64,000 nt of DNA. Source: Streptomyces sp. T12 (GTDB taxonomy: Bacteria; Actinomycetota; Actinomycetes; Streptomycetales; Streptomycetaceae). This document shows positions 55,351-64,000 of this stretch, in pieces (positions within the stretch are counted from its first letter, which is position 1; each line of letters begins with the position of its first letter). The notes beneath the pieces were generated by a model. The model was given only the letters and a program-made list of their open reading frames with translations. It did no database searches and was not told the DNA's origin. The stretch lies in contig NZ_CP117866.1 of NCBI RefSeq assembly GCF_028736035.1, forward strand, positions 7,977,001 to 8,041,000. The letters run 5' to 3'. The translations under genes were made by a program, and so were the position numbers.

Positions 55351-56880
55351 GTGTCGGCCAGCACATCCCGTACGCTCCCGCCGGAGATCGCCGAGTCCGT
55401 CTCTGTCATGGCTCTCATTGAGCGGGGAAAGGCTGAGGGGCAGATCGCCGGCGACGATGTGCGTCGGGCCTTCGAAGCTGACCAGATCCCGGCCACTCAG
55501 TGGAAGAACGTACTGCGCAGCCTCAACCAGATCCTCGAGGAAGAGGGTGTGACGCTGATGGTCAGTGCCGCGGAGCCCAAGCGCACCCGAAAGAGCGTCG
55601 CAGCGAAGAGCCCGGCCAAGCGCACCGCCACCAAGACGGTCGCGGCGAAGACGGTGACCGCCAAGAAGGCCACCGCCACCGCCACGCCGACGGCGCCCGC
55701 CGCCGACTCCGCCGTCGAGGACGAGGCCCCCGCGAAGAAGGCCGCCGCCAAGAAGGCGACCGCGAAGAAGGCGGCCGCGAAGAAGACCGTCGCCAAGAAG
55801 ACGGCGGCCAAGAAGACCACCGCCAAGAAGGACGACGCCGAGCTGGTCGAGGACGAGGTCCTCGAGGACACCAAGCCCGGCGACGAGCCCGAGGGCGCTG
55901 AGAGCGCCGGTTTCGTTCTCTCTGACGAGGACGAGGACGACGCGCCCGCGCAGCAGGTCGCCGCGGCCGGTGCCACCGCCGACCCGGTCAAGGACTACCT
56001 GAAGCAGATCGGCAAGGTCCCCCTGCTCAACGCCGAGCAGGAGGTCGAACTCGCCAAGCGCATCGAGGCGGGCCTCTTCGCCGAGGACAAGCTGTCCAAC
56101 GCTGACAAGCTCGCCCCGAAGCTCAAGCGCGAGCTGGAGATCATCGCCGAGGACGGCCGCCGCGCCAAGAACCACCTCCTGGAGGCCAACCTCCGTCTGG
56201 TGGTCTCCCTGGCCAAGCGCTACACCGGCCGCGGCATGCTCTTCCTGGACCTCATCCAGGAGGGCAACCTCGGTCTGATCCGCGCGGTCGAGAAGTTCGA
56301 CTACACCAAGGGCTACAAGTTCTCCACGTACGCCACCTGGTGGATCCGTCAGGCGATCACCCGCGCCATGGCCGACCAGGCCCGCACCATCCGTATCCCG
56401 GTGCACATGGTCGAGGTCATCAACAAGCTCGCGCGCGTGCAGCGCCAGATGCTCCAGGACCTGGGCCGCGAGCCCACCCCGGAGGAGCTGGCCAAGGAGC
56501 TCGACATGACCCCCGAGAAGGTCATCGAGGTCCAGAAGTACGGCCGCGAGCCCATCTCGCTGCACACCCCGCTGGGCGAGGACGGCGACAGCGAGTTCGG
56601 TGACCTCATCGAGGACTCCGAGGCCGTCGTCCCGGCCGACGCGGTCAGCTTCACGCTCCTGCAGGAGCAGCTGCACTCCGTCCTCGACACCCTGTCCGAG
56701 CGCGAGGCGGGCGTCGTCTCGATGCGCTTCGGTCTCACCGACGGTCAGCCGAAGACCCTCGACGAGATCGGCAAGGTGTACGGCGTGACGCGCGAGCGCA
56801 TCCGCCAGATCGAGTCGAAGACGATGTCGAAGCTGCGCCACCCGTCGCGGTCCCAGGTGCTGCGCGACTACCTCGACTAG
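55351..56880 (+). CDS. hrdB: principal RNA polymerase sigma factor HrdB
   Basis: Essential housekeeping sigma-70 of 509 residues. The N-terminal region 1.1 includes a Lys/Ala repeat stretch (about 128–160, [18 protein letters not shown]) and an acidic stretch DEDEDDAP. Region 1.2 is [16 protein letters not shown]. Region 2 includes [19 protein letters not shown]. Region 4.2 is [20 protein letters not shown]. The sequence from [18 protein letters not shown] on is characteristic of Streptomyces HrdB. GTG at 55351 has GAGAGG upstream. A strong terminator follows. Confidence 0.98.
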   Translation: MSASTSRTLPPEIAESVSVMALIERGKAEGQIAGDDVRRAFEADQIPATQWKNVLRSLNQILEEEGVTLMVSAAEPKRTRKSVAAKSPAKRTATKTVAAKTVTAKKATATATPTAPAADSAVEDEAPAKKAAAKKATAKKAAAKKTVAKKTAAKKTTAKKDDAELVEDEVLEDTKPGDEPEGAESAGFVLSDEDEDDAPAQQVAAAGATADPVKDYLKQIGKVPLLNAEQEVELAKRIEAGLFAEDKLSNADKLAPKLKRELEIIAEDGRRAKNHLLEANLRLVVSLAKRYTGRGMLFLDLIQEGNLGLIRAVEKFDYTKGYKFSTYATWWIRQAITRAMADQARTIRIPVHMVEVINKLARVQRQMLQDLGREPTPEELAKELDMTPEKVIEVQKYGREPISLHTPLGEDGDSEFGDLIEDSEAVVPADAVSFTLLQEQLHSVLDTLSEREAGVVSMRFGLTDGQPKTLDEIGKVYGVTRERIRQIESKTMSKLRHPSRSQVLRDYLD

Positions 56881-56897
56881 TCGCCTTCGTACGACAC

Positions 56898-56933
56898 GAA
56901 AGGCCCGGTCTCCCGAGTGGAGACCGGGCCTTC
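56898..56933 (+). terminator. hrdB terminator
   Basis: 16-bp stem GAAAGGCCCGGTCTCC with one mismatch to its downstream partner and a short CGAG loop. Confidence 0.88.
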
Positions 56934-57011
56934 GCGCTGTCGCGCGGGTGCGGGGTGCGGCGGGCTGGATCACTCTGGGTTTCCCATGACCACCCGAGAG
57001 TGAGGAGCGTC

Positions 57012-57872
57012 ATGCGTCGTCCCTTTACCCGGGCGCTGACCCGGCCGCTTGCTCTGGCGGCTGTGGCGGCCGCCATACCGTTGGTGTCCGCTGCCCCCGT
57101 GGCCGCCGACAGTGTCGTCGTCGGCGGGTTTCCGGTCGATGTGTCCCAGAGTCCGTGGACCGTGGCGCTGTCCAGTCGTGACCGGTTCGGGGGTACGCGG
57201 GCGGGTCAGTTCTGCGTCGGTGTGGCGGTCAGCCGCTCCACCGTCCTCACCGCCGCTCACTGTATGCGCGAGGAGGTCCTGGGCTCGTCGCCGGACGCGG
57301 TGCGCGACCTCAGTGTCATCGCCGGCCGTACGGATCTGCTGTCGAACCGGGGACGGGAGATCCGTGTCCGCGACACCTGGGTGAACCCGGCTTACGACGG
57401 TGTGACCAACGCGGGGGACTACGCCGTGGTCACCCTCGCCCAGCCCCTTCCCTCGAGCTCGGTCATCAGGATGGCGCGCATCGGCGATCCCGCCTATGTG
57501 CCGGGCACGTCGGCCCTGGTCTATGGGTGGGGCGACATCACGGGCGCGGGTGACTACGCGCGCAGTCTGCGGGCGGCGCGCGTGCATGTACTGCCCGATG
57601 CCCTGTGCAGGGCGGCCTATCCGGGCGGGGGCAACGGAAGGTATCTGGCCGACAGCATGGTCTGCGCCGGGGAACAGGAGGGAGGCCGGGACGCCTGTCA
57701 GGGAGACAGTGGAGGGCCGCTGGTCGCTCAGGGGAAGCTGATCGGGCTCGTTTCCTGGGGGAGCGGCTGCGGTCGTGCGGGCACTCCTGGCGTCTACACG
57801 CGTGTGTCCGACGTCGTGCGGTCCCTGGGGTGGCGCGCGGCCGGGGTCCGCGACCACCGTGCGGGCCGCTGA
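57012..57872 (+). CDS. secreted trypsin-like serine protease (S1A)
   Basis: Protein of 286 residues. The signal peptide ends near SAAPVAADS, followed directly by the mature-type N-terminus [10 protein letters not shown]. The triad is H83 (LTAAHC), D136 (NAGDYAVV) and S233 (GDSGGP). D227 in DACQGDSGG fits the S1-pocket aspartate of trypsin, so cleavage after Arg/Lys is expected. GGAG precedes ATG 57012. It lies between hrdB and parE as in other Streptomyces. Confidence 0.92.
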   Translation: MRRPFTRALTRPLALAAVAAAIPLVSAAPVAADSVVVGGFPVDVSQSPWTVALSSRDRFGGTRAGQFCVGVAVSRSTVLTAAHCMREEVLGSSPDAVRDLSVIAGRTDLLSNRGREIRVRDTWVNPAYDGVTNAGDYAVVTLAQPLPSSSVIRMARIGDPAYVPGTSALVYGWGDITGAGDYARSLRAARVHVLPDALCRAAYPGGGNGRYLADSMVCAGEQEGGRDACQGDSGGPLVAQGKLIGLVSWGSGCGRAGTPGVYTRVSDVVRSLGWRAAGVRDHRAGR

Positions 57873-57923
57873 CAGGGACCTTGGAGCCTGCGGCGCATGA
57901 GGAGGGCCCGCAGGATACGAGCG

Positions 57924-57959
57924 CGGGCGGCCGCCCCTGCTGTCAGGGGCGGCCGCCCG
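57924..57959. terminator. hairpin between trypsin gene and DUF7455 gene
   Basis: Perfect 16-bp stem CGGGCGGCCGCCCCTG with a CTGT loop, between convergent genes. Confidence 0.9.
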
Positions 57960-58004
57960 TCGACCGGCCTGTGCCGGAAGCTGGCTCGTCGTTAATGCGA
58001 GGTG

Positions 58005-58235
58005 TCAGCGCTCTTCTTCGGACGCCGATGCGGGAGCGGACGTCAGCCGCTCCGTCTCGTCCTGTATCTCAGCGGCGATCTTCTTGAGTTCCGGCTCGAA
58101 CTTGCGGCCGTGGTGGGCGCAGAAGAGCAGTTCTCCGCCGCTGAGCAGGACAACGCGCACGTACGCCTGTGCGCCGCAGCGGTCGCAGCGGTCAGCGGCC
58201 GTCAGCGGGCTCGCGGGGGTCAGAACAGTAGTCAC
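58005..58235 (-). CDS. DUF7455 small zinc-ribbon-like protein
   Basis: Protein of 76 residues. CDRCGAQAYVRVVL and FCAHHGRKFEPELKK give a CxxC…CxxH-type metal site. It is a small conserved actinobacterial protein, normally found beside parE/gyrB2, of unknown role. GTG at 58235 has a GAAGAGG site. Divergent from parE. Confidence 0.82.
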   Translation of the reverse strand: MTTVLTPASPLTAADRCDRCGAQAYVRVVLLSGGELLFCAHHGRKFEPELKKIAAEIQDETERLTSAPASASEEER

Positions 58236-58680
58236 GTCGCCTCTTCTCTAGCTCGACGAGCTGTCGTACCAGGGTCAACATCCAACCAGCCCCAAAACGT
58301 TCCCGCTCGCGGCTTCTCCCAGAGAGAAATTTTTTTCCGGGGCGGCTGGCTGCTGCCGGTTTGGCGGCGAATGTGCCGTATCGCGTGTCTGTCGGCTTAC
58401 GGTTTCGCGCTGTCGGTCAAGGTCGGTCCTCCCGGCTGGCTTGCCGGTTTGTTCATGAGGACGTGCCCGGAGCCTAAATGGTTCATGCCTGGAAGGGAAC
58501 GTGATATGTACTTCACCCCATCGAGGGATCGAACACGCATGCGACCCTGGACTAGTCTGTGTTTCACACGAGGGTGGCGTTACAACGGCTCTACCAGGCC
58601 TCGGTACCCTCTTGACGGCAACCCAAGCCGCGCCCTTACCCACTGGGGCCCCATATGAAATTCAGCGAGGAGCGAACCGC
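58236..58680. other. divergent DUF7455–parE intergenic region
   Basis: 445 bp. It contains one of the most AT-rich spots in the window (AATTTTTTT at about 58328) and probable promoters for both genes. An in-frame ATG at 58501 could extend ParE but lacks conservation. No small gene recognised. Confidence 0.55.
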
Positions 58681-60804
58681 GTGACCGCCGAGACGTCCGT
58701 GCCGTCCACAGCGCTGCTGGCAGGAGCAGACCGGGACGGGTCCAACTACACCGCGCGGCACCTGCTCGTCCTCGAGGGGCTCGAGGCCGTGCGCAAGCGC
58801 CCGGGTATGTACATCGGGTCGACCGACAGCCGCGGTCTGATGCACTGCCTGTGGGAGATCATCGACAACTCCGTCGACGAGGCCCTCGGCGGGTACTGCG
58901 ACCACATCGAGGTGATCCTCCACGACGACGGGTCCGTTGAGGTCCGGGACAACGGCCGGGGCATCCCGGTCGACGTCGAGCCCAAGACCGGCCTGTCCGG
59001 CGTCGAGGTCGTCATGACCAAGCTGCACGCCGGCGGAAAGTTCGGTGGCGGTTCGTACGCCGCATCCGGCGGTCTGCACGGCGTGGGCGCCTCCGTGGTG
59101 AACGCCCTGTCTGCGCGGCTGGACGTCGAGGTGGACCGCAGCGGTCACACCCACGCCATCAGCTTCCGGCGTGGCGTGCCAGGAGCCTTCGCCGCCGACG
59201 GCGCGAACGCCAAGTTCGAGGCCACGGGCGGCCTGCGCAAGACCAAGAAGATCCCCAAGACCCGCAACGGCACGCGCGTGCGGTACTGGGCCGATCGCCA
59301 GATCTTCCTCAAGGACGCCAAGCTCTCCCTGGAGAACCTGCACCAGCGCGCCCGCCAGACCGCGTTCCTGGTGCCCGGCCTGACCATCGTCGTCCGTGAC
59401 GAGTTGGGCCTCGGTGAGGGCGGCAGCAAGGGCGAGGAGTCCTTCCGCTTCGACGGCGGGATCAGCGAGTTCTGCGAGTACCTCGCGACCGACAAGCCGG
59501 TCTGCGACGTCCTCCGCTTCAGCGGCCAGGGCACCTTCAAGGAGACGGTGCCGGTCCTGGACGAGCACGGGCAGATGACCCCCACCCAGGTCACCCGCGA
59601 GCTCGACGTCGACGTCGCCATGCGCTGGGGCACCGGGTACGACACGACCCTGAAGTCGTTCGTGAACATCATCGCCACCCCCAAGGGCGGCACCCACGTC
59701 GCGGGCTTCGAGACCGCCGTGACCAGCACCATGAACGAGGTGCTGCGCGCCAAGAAGCTGCTGCGCGTCGCCGAGGACGACGTCGTCAAGGACGACGCCC
59801 TGGAGGGCCTCACCGCGGTCGTCACCGTCCGTCTCGCCGAGCCGCAGTTCGAGGGCCAGACCAAGGAGGTCCTGGGCACCTCGGCGGCCCGTCGCATCGT
59901 GAACACCGTGATCGCCAAGGAGCTCAAGGCGTTCCTGACGTCCACGAAGCGGGACGCCGCGGCCCAGGCCCGGGTCGTCATGGAAAAGGCCGTCGCCGCC
60001 GCCCGTACGCGCATCGCGGCCCGCCAGCACAAGGACGCGCAGCGCCGTAAGACGGCGTTGGAGTCCTCGTCGCTGCCCGCCAAGCTCGCCGACTGCCGCA
60101 GCGACGACGTAGACCGTAGCGAGCTGTTCATCGTCGAGGGAGACTCAGCGCTCGGCACCGCCAAGCTCGCCCGGAACTCCGAGTTCCAGGCCCTGCTGCC
60201 GATCCGCGGCAAGATCCTCAACGTCCAGAAGTCGTCCGTGACCGACATGCTCAAGAACGCCGAGTGCGGGGCGATCATCCAGGTCATAGGGGCAGGGTCC
60301 GGCCGGACCTTCGACATCGACGCGGCGCGCTACGGCAAGATCATCATGATGACCGACGCCGATGTGGACGGCTCCCACATCCGCACGCTGCTGCTGACGC
60401 TGTTCCAGCGCTACATGCGGCCGATGATCGAGGCGGGCCGGGTCTTCGCCGCGGTGCCGCCACTGCACCGCATCGAGCTCATCCAGCCCAAGAAGGGCCA
60501 GGACAAGTACGTCTATACCTACTCGGACCGCGAGCTGCGCGACAAGCTCATGGAGTTCCAGAGCAAGGGCATCCGGTACAAGGACTCCATCCAGCGGTAC
60601 AAGGGTCTCGGTGAGATGGACGCGGACCAGCTGGCCGAGACGACGATGGATCCGCGGCACCGGACCCTGCGCCGGATCAGCCTCACCGACCTGGAAGCCG
60701 CTGAGCGGGTCTTCGATCTGCTGATGGGTAATGACGTGGCGCCGCGCAAGGAGTTCATCTCCAGCTCGGCGGCGACGTTGGACCGGTCTCGTATCGACGC
60801 GTAG
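58681..60804 (+). CDS. parE: DNA topoisomerase IV subunit B (ParE/GyrB2)
   Basis: ATPase subunit of the type IIA decatenase. It has 707 residues. The GHKL ATPase motifs are EIIDNSVDEALGGYCDHIEV and DNGRGIPV. The transducer region has the QTKEVLGTSAARRIVN stretch. TOPRIM begins LFIVEGDSALGTAKLARNSE and contains DADVDGSHIRTLLLTL. The variant EGDSALG instead of GyrB EGDSAGG is typical of actinobacterial ParE. GTG at 58681 has GAGGAG eight bases upstream. Confidence 0.95.
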   Translation: MTAETSVPSTALLAGADRDGSNYTARHLLVLEGLEAVRKRPGMYIGSTDSRGLMHCLWEIIDNSVDEALGGYCDHIEVILHDDGSVEVRDNGRGIPVDVEPKTGLSGVEVVMTKLHAGGKFGGGSYAASGGLHGVGASVVNALSARLDVEVDRSGHTHAISFRRGVPGAFAADGANAKFEATGGLRKTKKIPKTRNGTRVRYWADRQIFLKDAKLSLENLHQRARQTAFLVPGLTIVVRDELGLGEGGSKGEESFRFDGGISEFCEYLATDKPVCDVLRFSGQGTFKETVPVLDEHGQMTPTQVTRELDVDVAMRWGTGYDTTLKSFVNIIATPKGGTHVAGFETAVTSTMNEVLRAKKLLRVAEDDVVKDDALEGLTAVVTVRLAEPQFEGQTKEVLGTSAARRIVNTVIAKELKAFLTSTKRDAAAQARVVMEKAVAAARTRIAARQHKDAQRRKTALESSSLPAKLADCRSDDVDRSELFIVEGDSALGTAKLARNSEFQALLPIRGKILNVQKSSVTDMLKNAECGAIIQVIGAGSGRTFDIDAARYGKIIMMTDADVDGSHIRTLLLTLFQRYMRPMIEAGRVFAAVPPLHRIELIQPKKGQDKYVYTYSDRELRDKLMEFQSKGIRYKDSIQRYKGLGEMDADQLAETTMDPRHRTLRRISLTDLEAAERVFDLLMGNDVAPRKEFISSSAATLDRSRIDA

Positions 60805-60833
60805 CCGCTGCGCTGGGCTTGGGCCGTCTTTTC

Positions 60834-60870
60834 GGCCTCAGCCTCAGCCTCAGCTTCGGCTTCGGCTGAG
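60834..60870. repeat. six-base repeat (GCCTCA / GCTTCG) after parE
   Basis: Three GCCTCA-type hexamers are followed by GCTTCG hexamers, ending CTGAG, 30 bp after the parE stop. It can fold on itself weakly. Confidence 0.75.
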
Positions 60871-61057
60871 TTGGGCTCCCACCCGCACCGCCCGTGCGGC
60901 ATTCGTCGTCGGGTGCGGGTGGCCCCAGTGGAGGTTCTCGCCGTCGGCGGCGCGGGGCGGGTTCCGGGATCAGGGCTTTGTGGGGTGCGTCACCTGATGG
61001 GGTGAAGCGCACAAAGAAGAAGAGCCGGGGATCTTTCCGTTCTGTCCATGCTTGGGC

Positions 61058-61516
61058 ATGCACTCAAGCAGCGGTTGCCCCGGCGAAGGCCAGGGCCCGG
61101 CCGGCGATCCCTGGTACGACGCGCTCGCCTCCGGGTGGGGCGAGTCGGACGTCCCGGACGCACCCGACGCCGCTCCGCCGGCAGCTGCCGACGTGTACCT
61201 CGAGGTACAGCGCAGCGCGGCCTTCCAGGAAGTCCGCAGCCGCTACCGGAGGTTCGTGGTGCCGGCGGTCGCCGCGTTCCTCTCCTGGTACGTGGCCTAT
61301 GTCGTGGCCGCCACGACCGCGCCGGGGCTGATGGCGCGGCCTGTGGCGGGCGCGGTGAACGTGGCGATGCTCGCCGGGCTCGGACAGTTCCTCACCACTT
61401 TCCTGCTCACCTGGGCCTACGCCCGTCATGCGCGGCTGCGCCGGGACCGGGCGGCGCTCGAACTGCGCTGGGACACCCAGGAGTTGACCCGCGTCGCAAG
61501 GGACGGTGCCTCGTGA
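61058..61516 (+). CDS. DUF485 membrane protein (symporter partner)
   Basis: Protein of 152 residues. The DUF485 domain with FQEVRSRYRRFVVPAVAAFL and two membrane helices (about 68–90 and 102–124) is the YjcH-type protein that accompanies acetate/solute:sodium symporters. Its stop overlaps the next start by four bases (GTGA), indicating translational coupling. ATG at 61058 is used; TTG at 61052 is equally possible, and no strong ribosome site is visible. Confidence 0.88.
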   Translation: MHSSSGCPGEGQGPAGDPWYDALASGWGESDVPDAPDAAPPAAADVYLEVQRSAAFQEVRSRYRRFVVPAVAAFLSWYVAYVVAATTAPGLMARPVAGAVNVAMLAGLGQFLTTFLLTWAYARHARLRRDRAALELRWDTQELTRVARDGAS

Positions 61517-63105
61517 CGGGTGACCATCAGGCTCTGGCGCTGTGCCTGTTCAGCGTGTTCGTCGCGATCACACTGGCGATCACGACGTGGGTGAGCCGCA
61601 ACCGGCGTGGTTCGCCGGAGGAGTTCTACGCGGGTGGTCGGCTCTTCTCGCCCATGGAGAATGGTTTTGCCATCGCCGGTGACTACATGTCGGCCGCCTC
61701 CTTCCTCGGTATCTCGGGGCTCATCGCCCTCTTCGGCTACGACGGGATGCTGTACTCGGTGGGCTTCCTCGTGGCCTGGTTGGTGGTGCTGTTCCTCGTC
61801 GCCGAACTGGTGCGCAACTGCGGGCGGTTCACGCTCGCCGACGTGGTTGCCGCGCGGACGAGTGAGCGCCCTGTGCGGATCGCACTGGGAACTTCCTCGG
61901 TCACCGTGTCCGTTCTGTATCTGGTGGCGCAGATGGTGGGCGCGGGCACCCTGGTCGCGCTGCTGCTCGGGGGCAAGGGCGAGGCGGCGCAGTCCTGGGC
62001 CGTCATCGGCGTCGGCGCGCTCATGGTGATCTATGTGTCGTTGGGAGGGATGCGGGCCACCACCTGGATCCAGATCGTCAAGTCGGTCCTGCTGCTCGGC
62101 GGCACCGTCGCGTTGACCGCGCTCGTCCTGGTGCGCTTCCACGGCGACTTCGACCGGCTGCTGCTCACGGCGGCCGAGCGCAGTGGTCACGGCGACGCGT
62201 TCCTGGCGCCGGGGCTGAAGTACGGCGGGGACTGGACGGCCCGGTTCGACTTCATCAGCCTCGGACTCGCGCTGGTGCTGGGGACCGCCGGGCTGCCGCA
62301 CATCCTGTCCCGCTTCTACACCGTGCCGACCGCTCGCGCGGCCCGGCGCTCGGTGGTCTGGGCGATCGGTCTCATCGGCGGCTTCTACCTGATGACGATC
62401 GTCCTGGGTTTCGGCGCCGCCGCTATCGTCGGGCCGGAGGCCGTGCGCGGGTCGAACGCGGCTGGGAACACTGCGGTTCCGCTGCTCGCGCTCGATCTCG
62501 GCGGCGGCGCGAATTCCACGGGAGGAACGGTTCTCTTCGCCGTGGTCGCCGCCATCGCCTTCGCCACGATCCTCGCGGTGGTCGCCGGCATCACGCTGTC
62601 CTCCTCGGCCTCCGTGGCCCACGACCTGTATGCCTCACTGCGCCACCGGCACACCACGCCCCGCAGCGAGGTGGCCGTGGCACGCGTCGCCGCGGTCGGT
62701 ATCGGCGTGGTCGCGATCGCCCTCGGGTTACTGGCCCGCGACCTCAACGTCGCCTTCCTGGTCGGCCTCGCCTTCGCCGTCGCCGCGTCCGCCAATCTGC
62801 CGGTGCTGCTCTACTCGCTGTTCTGGCGGGACTTCACCACGCGCGGCGCCGTATGGGCCGTGTACGGCGGCCTGATCCCGGCCGTGGTGCTCGTGCTGCT
62901 GTCGCCGGTGGTGTCGGGCAGCCCCGAATCGCTGTTCCCCGGCGTCGACTTCCAGTACTTCCCGCTGCAGAACCCCGGCCTCGTCTCCATCCCATTGGGC
63001 TTCGTCACGGGCTGGCTCGGCACGGTCGCCTCGGCCGAGATGCCGGACGAGGCCAAACACGCGGAGACCGAGGTGCGGTCGCTGACGGGGGCGGGGGCGG
63101 CTTAG
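61513..63105 (+). CDS. sodium:solute symporter, ActP-like (cation/acetate)
   Basis: Protein of 530 residues with about 13 membrane helices. It shows RRGSPEEFYAGGRLFSPMEN, GFAIAGDYMSAASFLGISGL, and GTAGLPHILSRFYTVPTARA as in ActP. Transport of acetate or a related monocarboxylate is likely. The start GTG overlaps the DUF485 stop. The convergent CitB-type response regulator nearby suggests control by a two-component system. Confidence 0.92.
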   Translation: MTGDHQALALCLFSVFVAITLAITTWVSRNRRGSPEEFYAGGRLFSPMENGFAIAGDYMSAASFLGISGLIALFGYDGMLYSVGFLVAWLVVLFLVAELVRNCGRFTLADVVAARTSERPVRIALGTSSVTVSVLYLVAQMVGAGTLVALLLGGKGEAAQSWAVIGVGALMVIYVSLGGMRATTWIQIVKSVLLLGGTVALTALVLVRFHGDFDRLLLTAAERSGHGDAFLAPGLKYGGDWTARFDFISLGLALVLGTAGLPHILSRFYTVPTARAARRSVVWAIGLIGGFYLMTIVLGFGAAAIVGPEAVRGSNAAGNTAVPLLALDLGGGANSTGGTVLFAVVAAIAFATILAVVAGITLSSSASVAHDLYASLRHRHTTPRSEVAVARVAAVGIGVVAIALGLLARDLNVAFLVGLAFAVAASANLPVLLYSLFWRDFTTRGAVWAVYGGLIPAVVLVLLSPVVSGSPESLFPGVDFQYFPLQNPGLVSIPLGFVTGWLGTVASAEMPDEAKHAETEVRSLTGAGAA

Positions 63106-63126
63106 GACGGCGGCGCCTTCACCGCC

Positions 63127-63194
63127 GTACGACTTTCCCGGTGCGACTTTCCCGGTACGACTTCGCTGGTACGACCTTCCGTACGAGCTTCCTC
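63127..63194. repeat. 14-bp tandem repeat after symporter gene
   Basis: Units begin at 63127, 63141, 63155, 63169 and (shortened) 63181. The consensus is gtacgactttcccg. It lies between the convergent symporter and response regulator genes. Confidence 0.85.
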
Positions 63195-63312
63195 GCCACC
63201 GCATGACGGAGGCGGCCCCCGCAAGGTGCCGGGCGGTCGGCTGATATTTGCGCGGCCGGCATCCGTATGAAGGAGTGGCACGGTTCCTTCCCCCGCCCCC
63301 ACGGGCCGTGCC

Positions 63313-63993
63313 TCAGGCGCGGGTCGCCCACACGTAACGGTGTTCCGGGCGGCCCGCGTCGCCGTACTTGAGGGTGAGGCGGGCCCGTCCCGTGCGTTCC
63401 AGGAGCTTGAGATAGCGCTGGGCGGTCTGGCGGCTCACCCCGGTCCGCTCGGCGATCTCCTGGGCCGACAGAGGGCCTTCGGCGTTCATCAGGGACTGGC
63501 GTACGAGTTCCGCGGTGGTGGGGGAGTGGCCCTTGGGCAGGTCGGGCTCCGACGACGCGGACAGGGCGCCGAAGATGCGGTCCACCTCGGCCTGTTCCGC
63601 CTCGCCGCCGCCGTCGAGGGTGCGGCGCAGCTCGGCGTACGCCTCCAGCTTGGCGCGCAGGCCCGCGAAGGCGAACGGCTTGACCAGGTACTGCAGCGCC
63701 CCGTGCCGCATCGCGGCCTGCACCGTCGACACGTCCCGGGCCGCCGTCACCATGATCACGTCGGTCTGGAGGCCGCGTCGGCGCATCTCCTGGACGACCG
63801 AAAGGCCCGTGCCGTCGGGCAGATAGTGATCCATGAGGACCAGGTCCAGGTGGGGCAGCTCCTCCACCTGGCGAAGTGCCTCGGCCGCGCTGTGTGCCTC
63901 GCCGGCGACATGGAAGCCCAGCACCTTCTCGACGTAGGCGGCATTGACCCGCGCGACGCGCGTGTCGTCGTCCACGACCAGGACCTCGATCAT
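63313..63993 (-). CDS. CitB/DcuR-family response regulator
   Basis: Protein of 226 residues. The receiver domain has D8–D10, phospho-acceptor D55 (LVLMDHYLPDG) and K105 (YLVKPFAF). A linker leads to a helix-turn-helix (SAQEIAERTGVSRQTAQRYL, about 176–196). The family senses C4-dicarboxylates or citrate with a DcuS/CitA-type kinase; that kinase gene probably lies just past the right edge on the same strand. Likely regulates the adjacent symporter genes. Confidence 0.92.
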   Translation of the reverse strand: MIEVLVVDDDTRVARVNAAYVEKVLGFHVAGEAHSAAEALRQVEELPHLDLVLMDHYLPDGTGLSVVQEMRRRGLQTDVIMVTAARDVSTVQAAMRHGALQYLVKPFAFAGLRAKLEAYAELRRTLDGGGEAEQAEVDRIFGALSASSEPDLPKGHSPTTAELVRQSLMNAEGPLSAQEIAERTGVSRQTAQRYLKLLERTGRARLTLKYGDAGRPEHRYVWATRA

Positions 63994-64000
63994 CGCGACT

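Overview
The window is a 64 kb piece of a very GC-rich actinobacterial chromosome, almost certainly Streptomyces. Coding regions have G/C-dominated third codon positions, GTG and TTG starts are common, and the gene order miaB–miaA–dapF–rshA–hflX, dinG–lexA–nrdR–nrdJ and whiH–hrdB–(trypsin)–parE is the known core order of the Streptomyces central chromosome. No rRNA, tRNA, CRISPR array, transposase or prophage was seen.

Layout. Positions 1–12 kb hold housekeeping genes: tRNA ms2i6A37 modification (miaB, miaA), lysine/peptidoglycan precursor synthesis (dapF), ppGpp turnover (rshA), a secreted M1 aminopeptidase and the ribosome-associated GTPase hflX. Positions 12–15.8 kb carry a tandem pair of trypsin-like lipoprotein proteases and an OmpR-family response regulator with no visible kinase. 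Five 11-bp direct repeats lie between the second protease and the regulator gene. Positions 15.8–21.7 kb form an accessory, decaying zone. It holds remnants of an acyl-CoA oxidase, an SDR dehydrogenase and an acyl-CoA synthetase with four frame changes, surrounding an intact TetR / serine-hydrolase pair that shares a palindromic operator. Several microsatellite-like repeats and palindromes lie in this zone.

Positions 21.7–27.2 kb are a compact NRPS-independent siderophore locus: a diaminobutyrate-type aminotransferase, an IucA/IucC synthetase and an AlcB-type acetyltransferase. The first two carry long low-complexity insertions, and the locus lacks the expected decarboxylase and N-hydroxylase. 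Streptomyces coelicolor has an orphan siderophore-synthetase locus of this type at the corresponding position; I know of no assigned product. This is the best candidate for an undescribed system here.

Positions 27.2–35 kb carry DNA damage and dNTP genes (dinG, lexA with an SOS-like box, nrdR, B12-dependent nrdJ). Positions 35–46 kb hold small conserved genes (TerD, DUF4937, histidine phosphatase, ADP-ribosylglycohydrolase), an EmrB-type efflux pump divergent from its TetR regulator with two perfect operators, rnhB, and a RecQ fused to a phosphoribosyltransferase-like domain. Positions 46–54 kb hold a DUF4192 gene, a glycogen-debranching-like protein, a NrtR-type Nudix protein and a single-chain ABC transporter. 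Positions 54–64 kb hold whiH (sporulation GntR regulator), hrdB (principal sigma factor), a secreted trypsin, parE, and an acetate-type symporter operon ending in a convergent CitB-type response regulator whose kinase presumably lies beyond the right edge.

Repeats of 6–28 bp are unusually frequent in the intergenic DNA. Many strong hairpin terminators separate transcription units, often between convergent genes.
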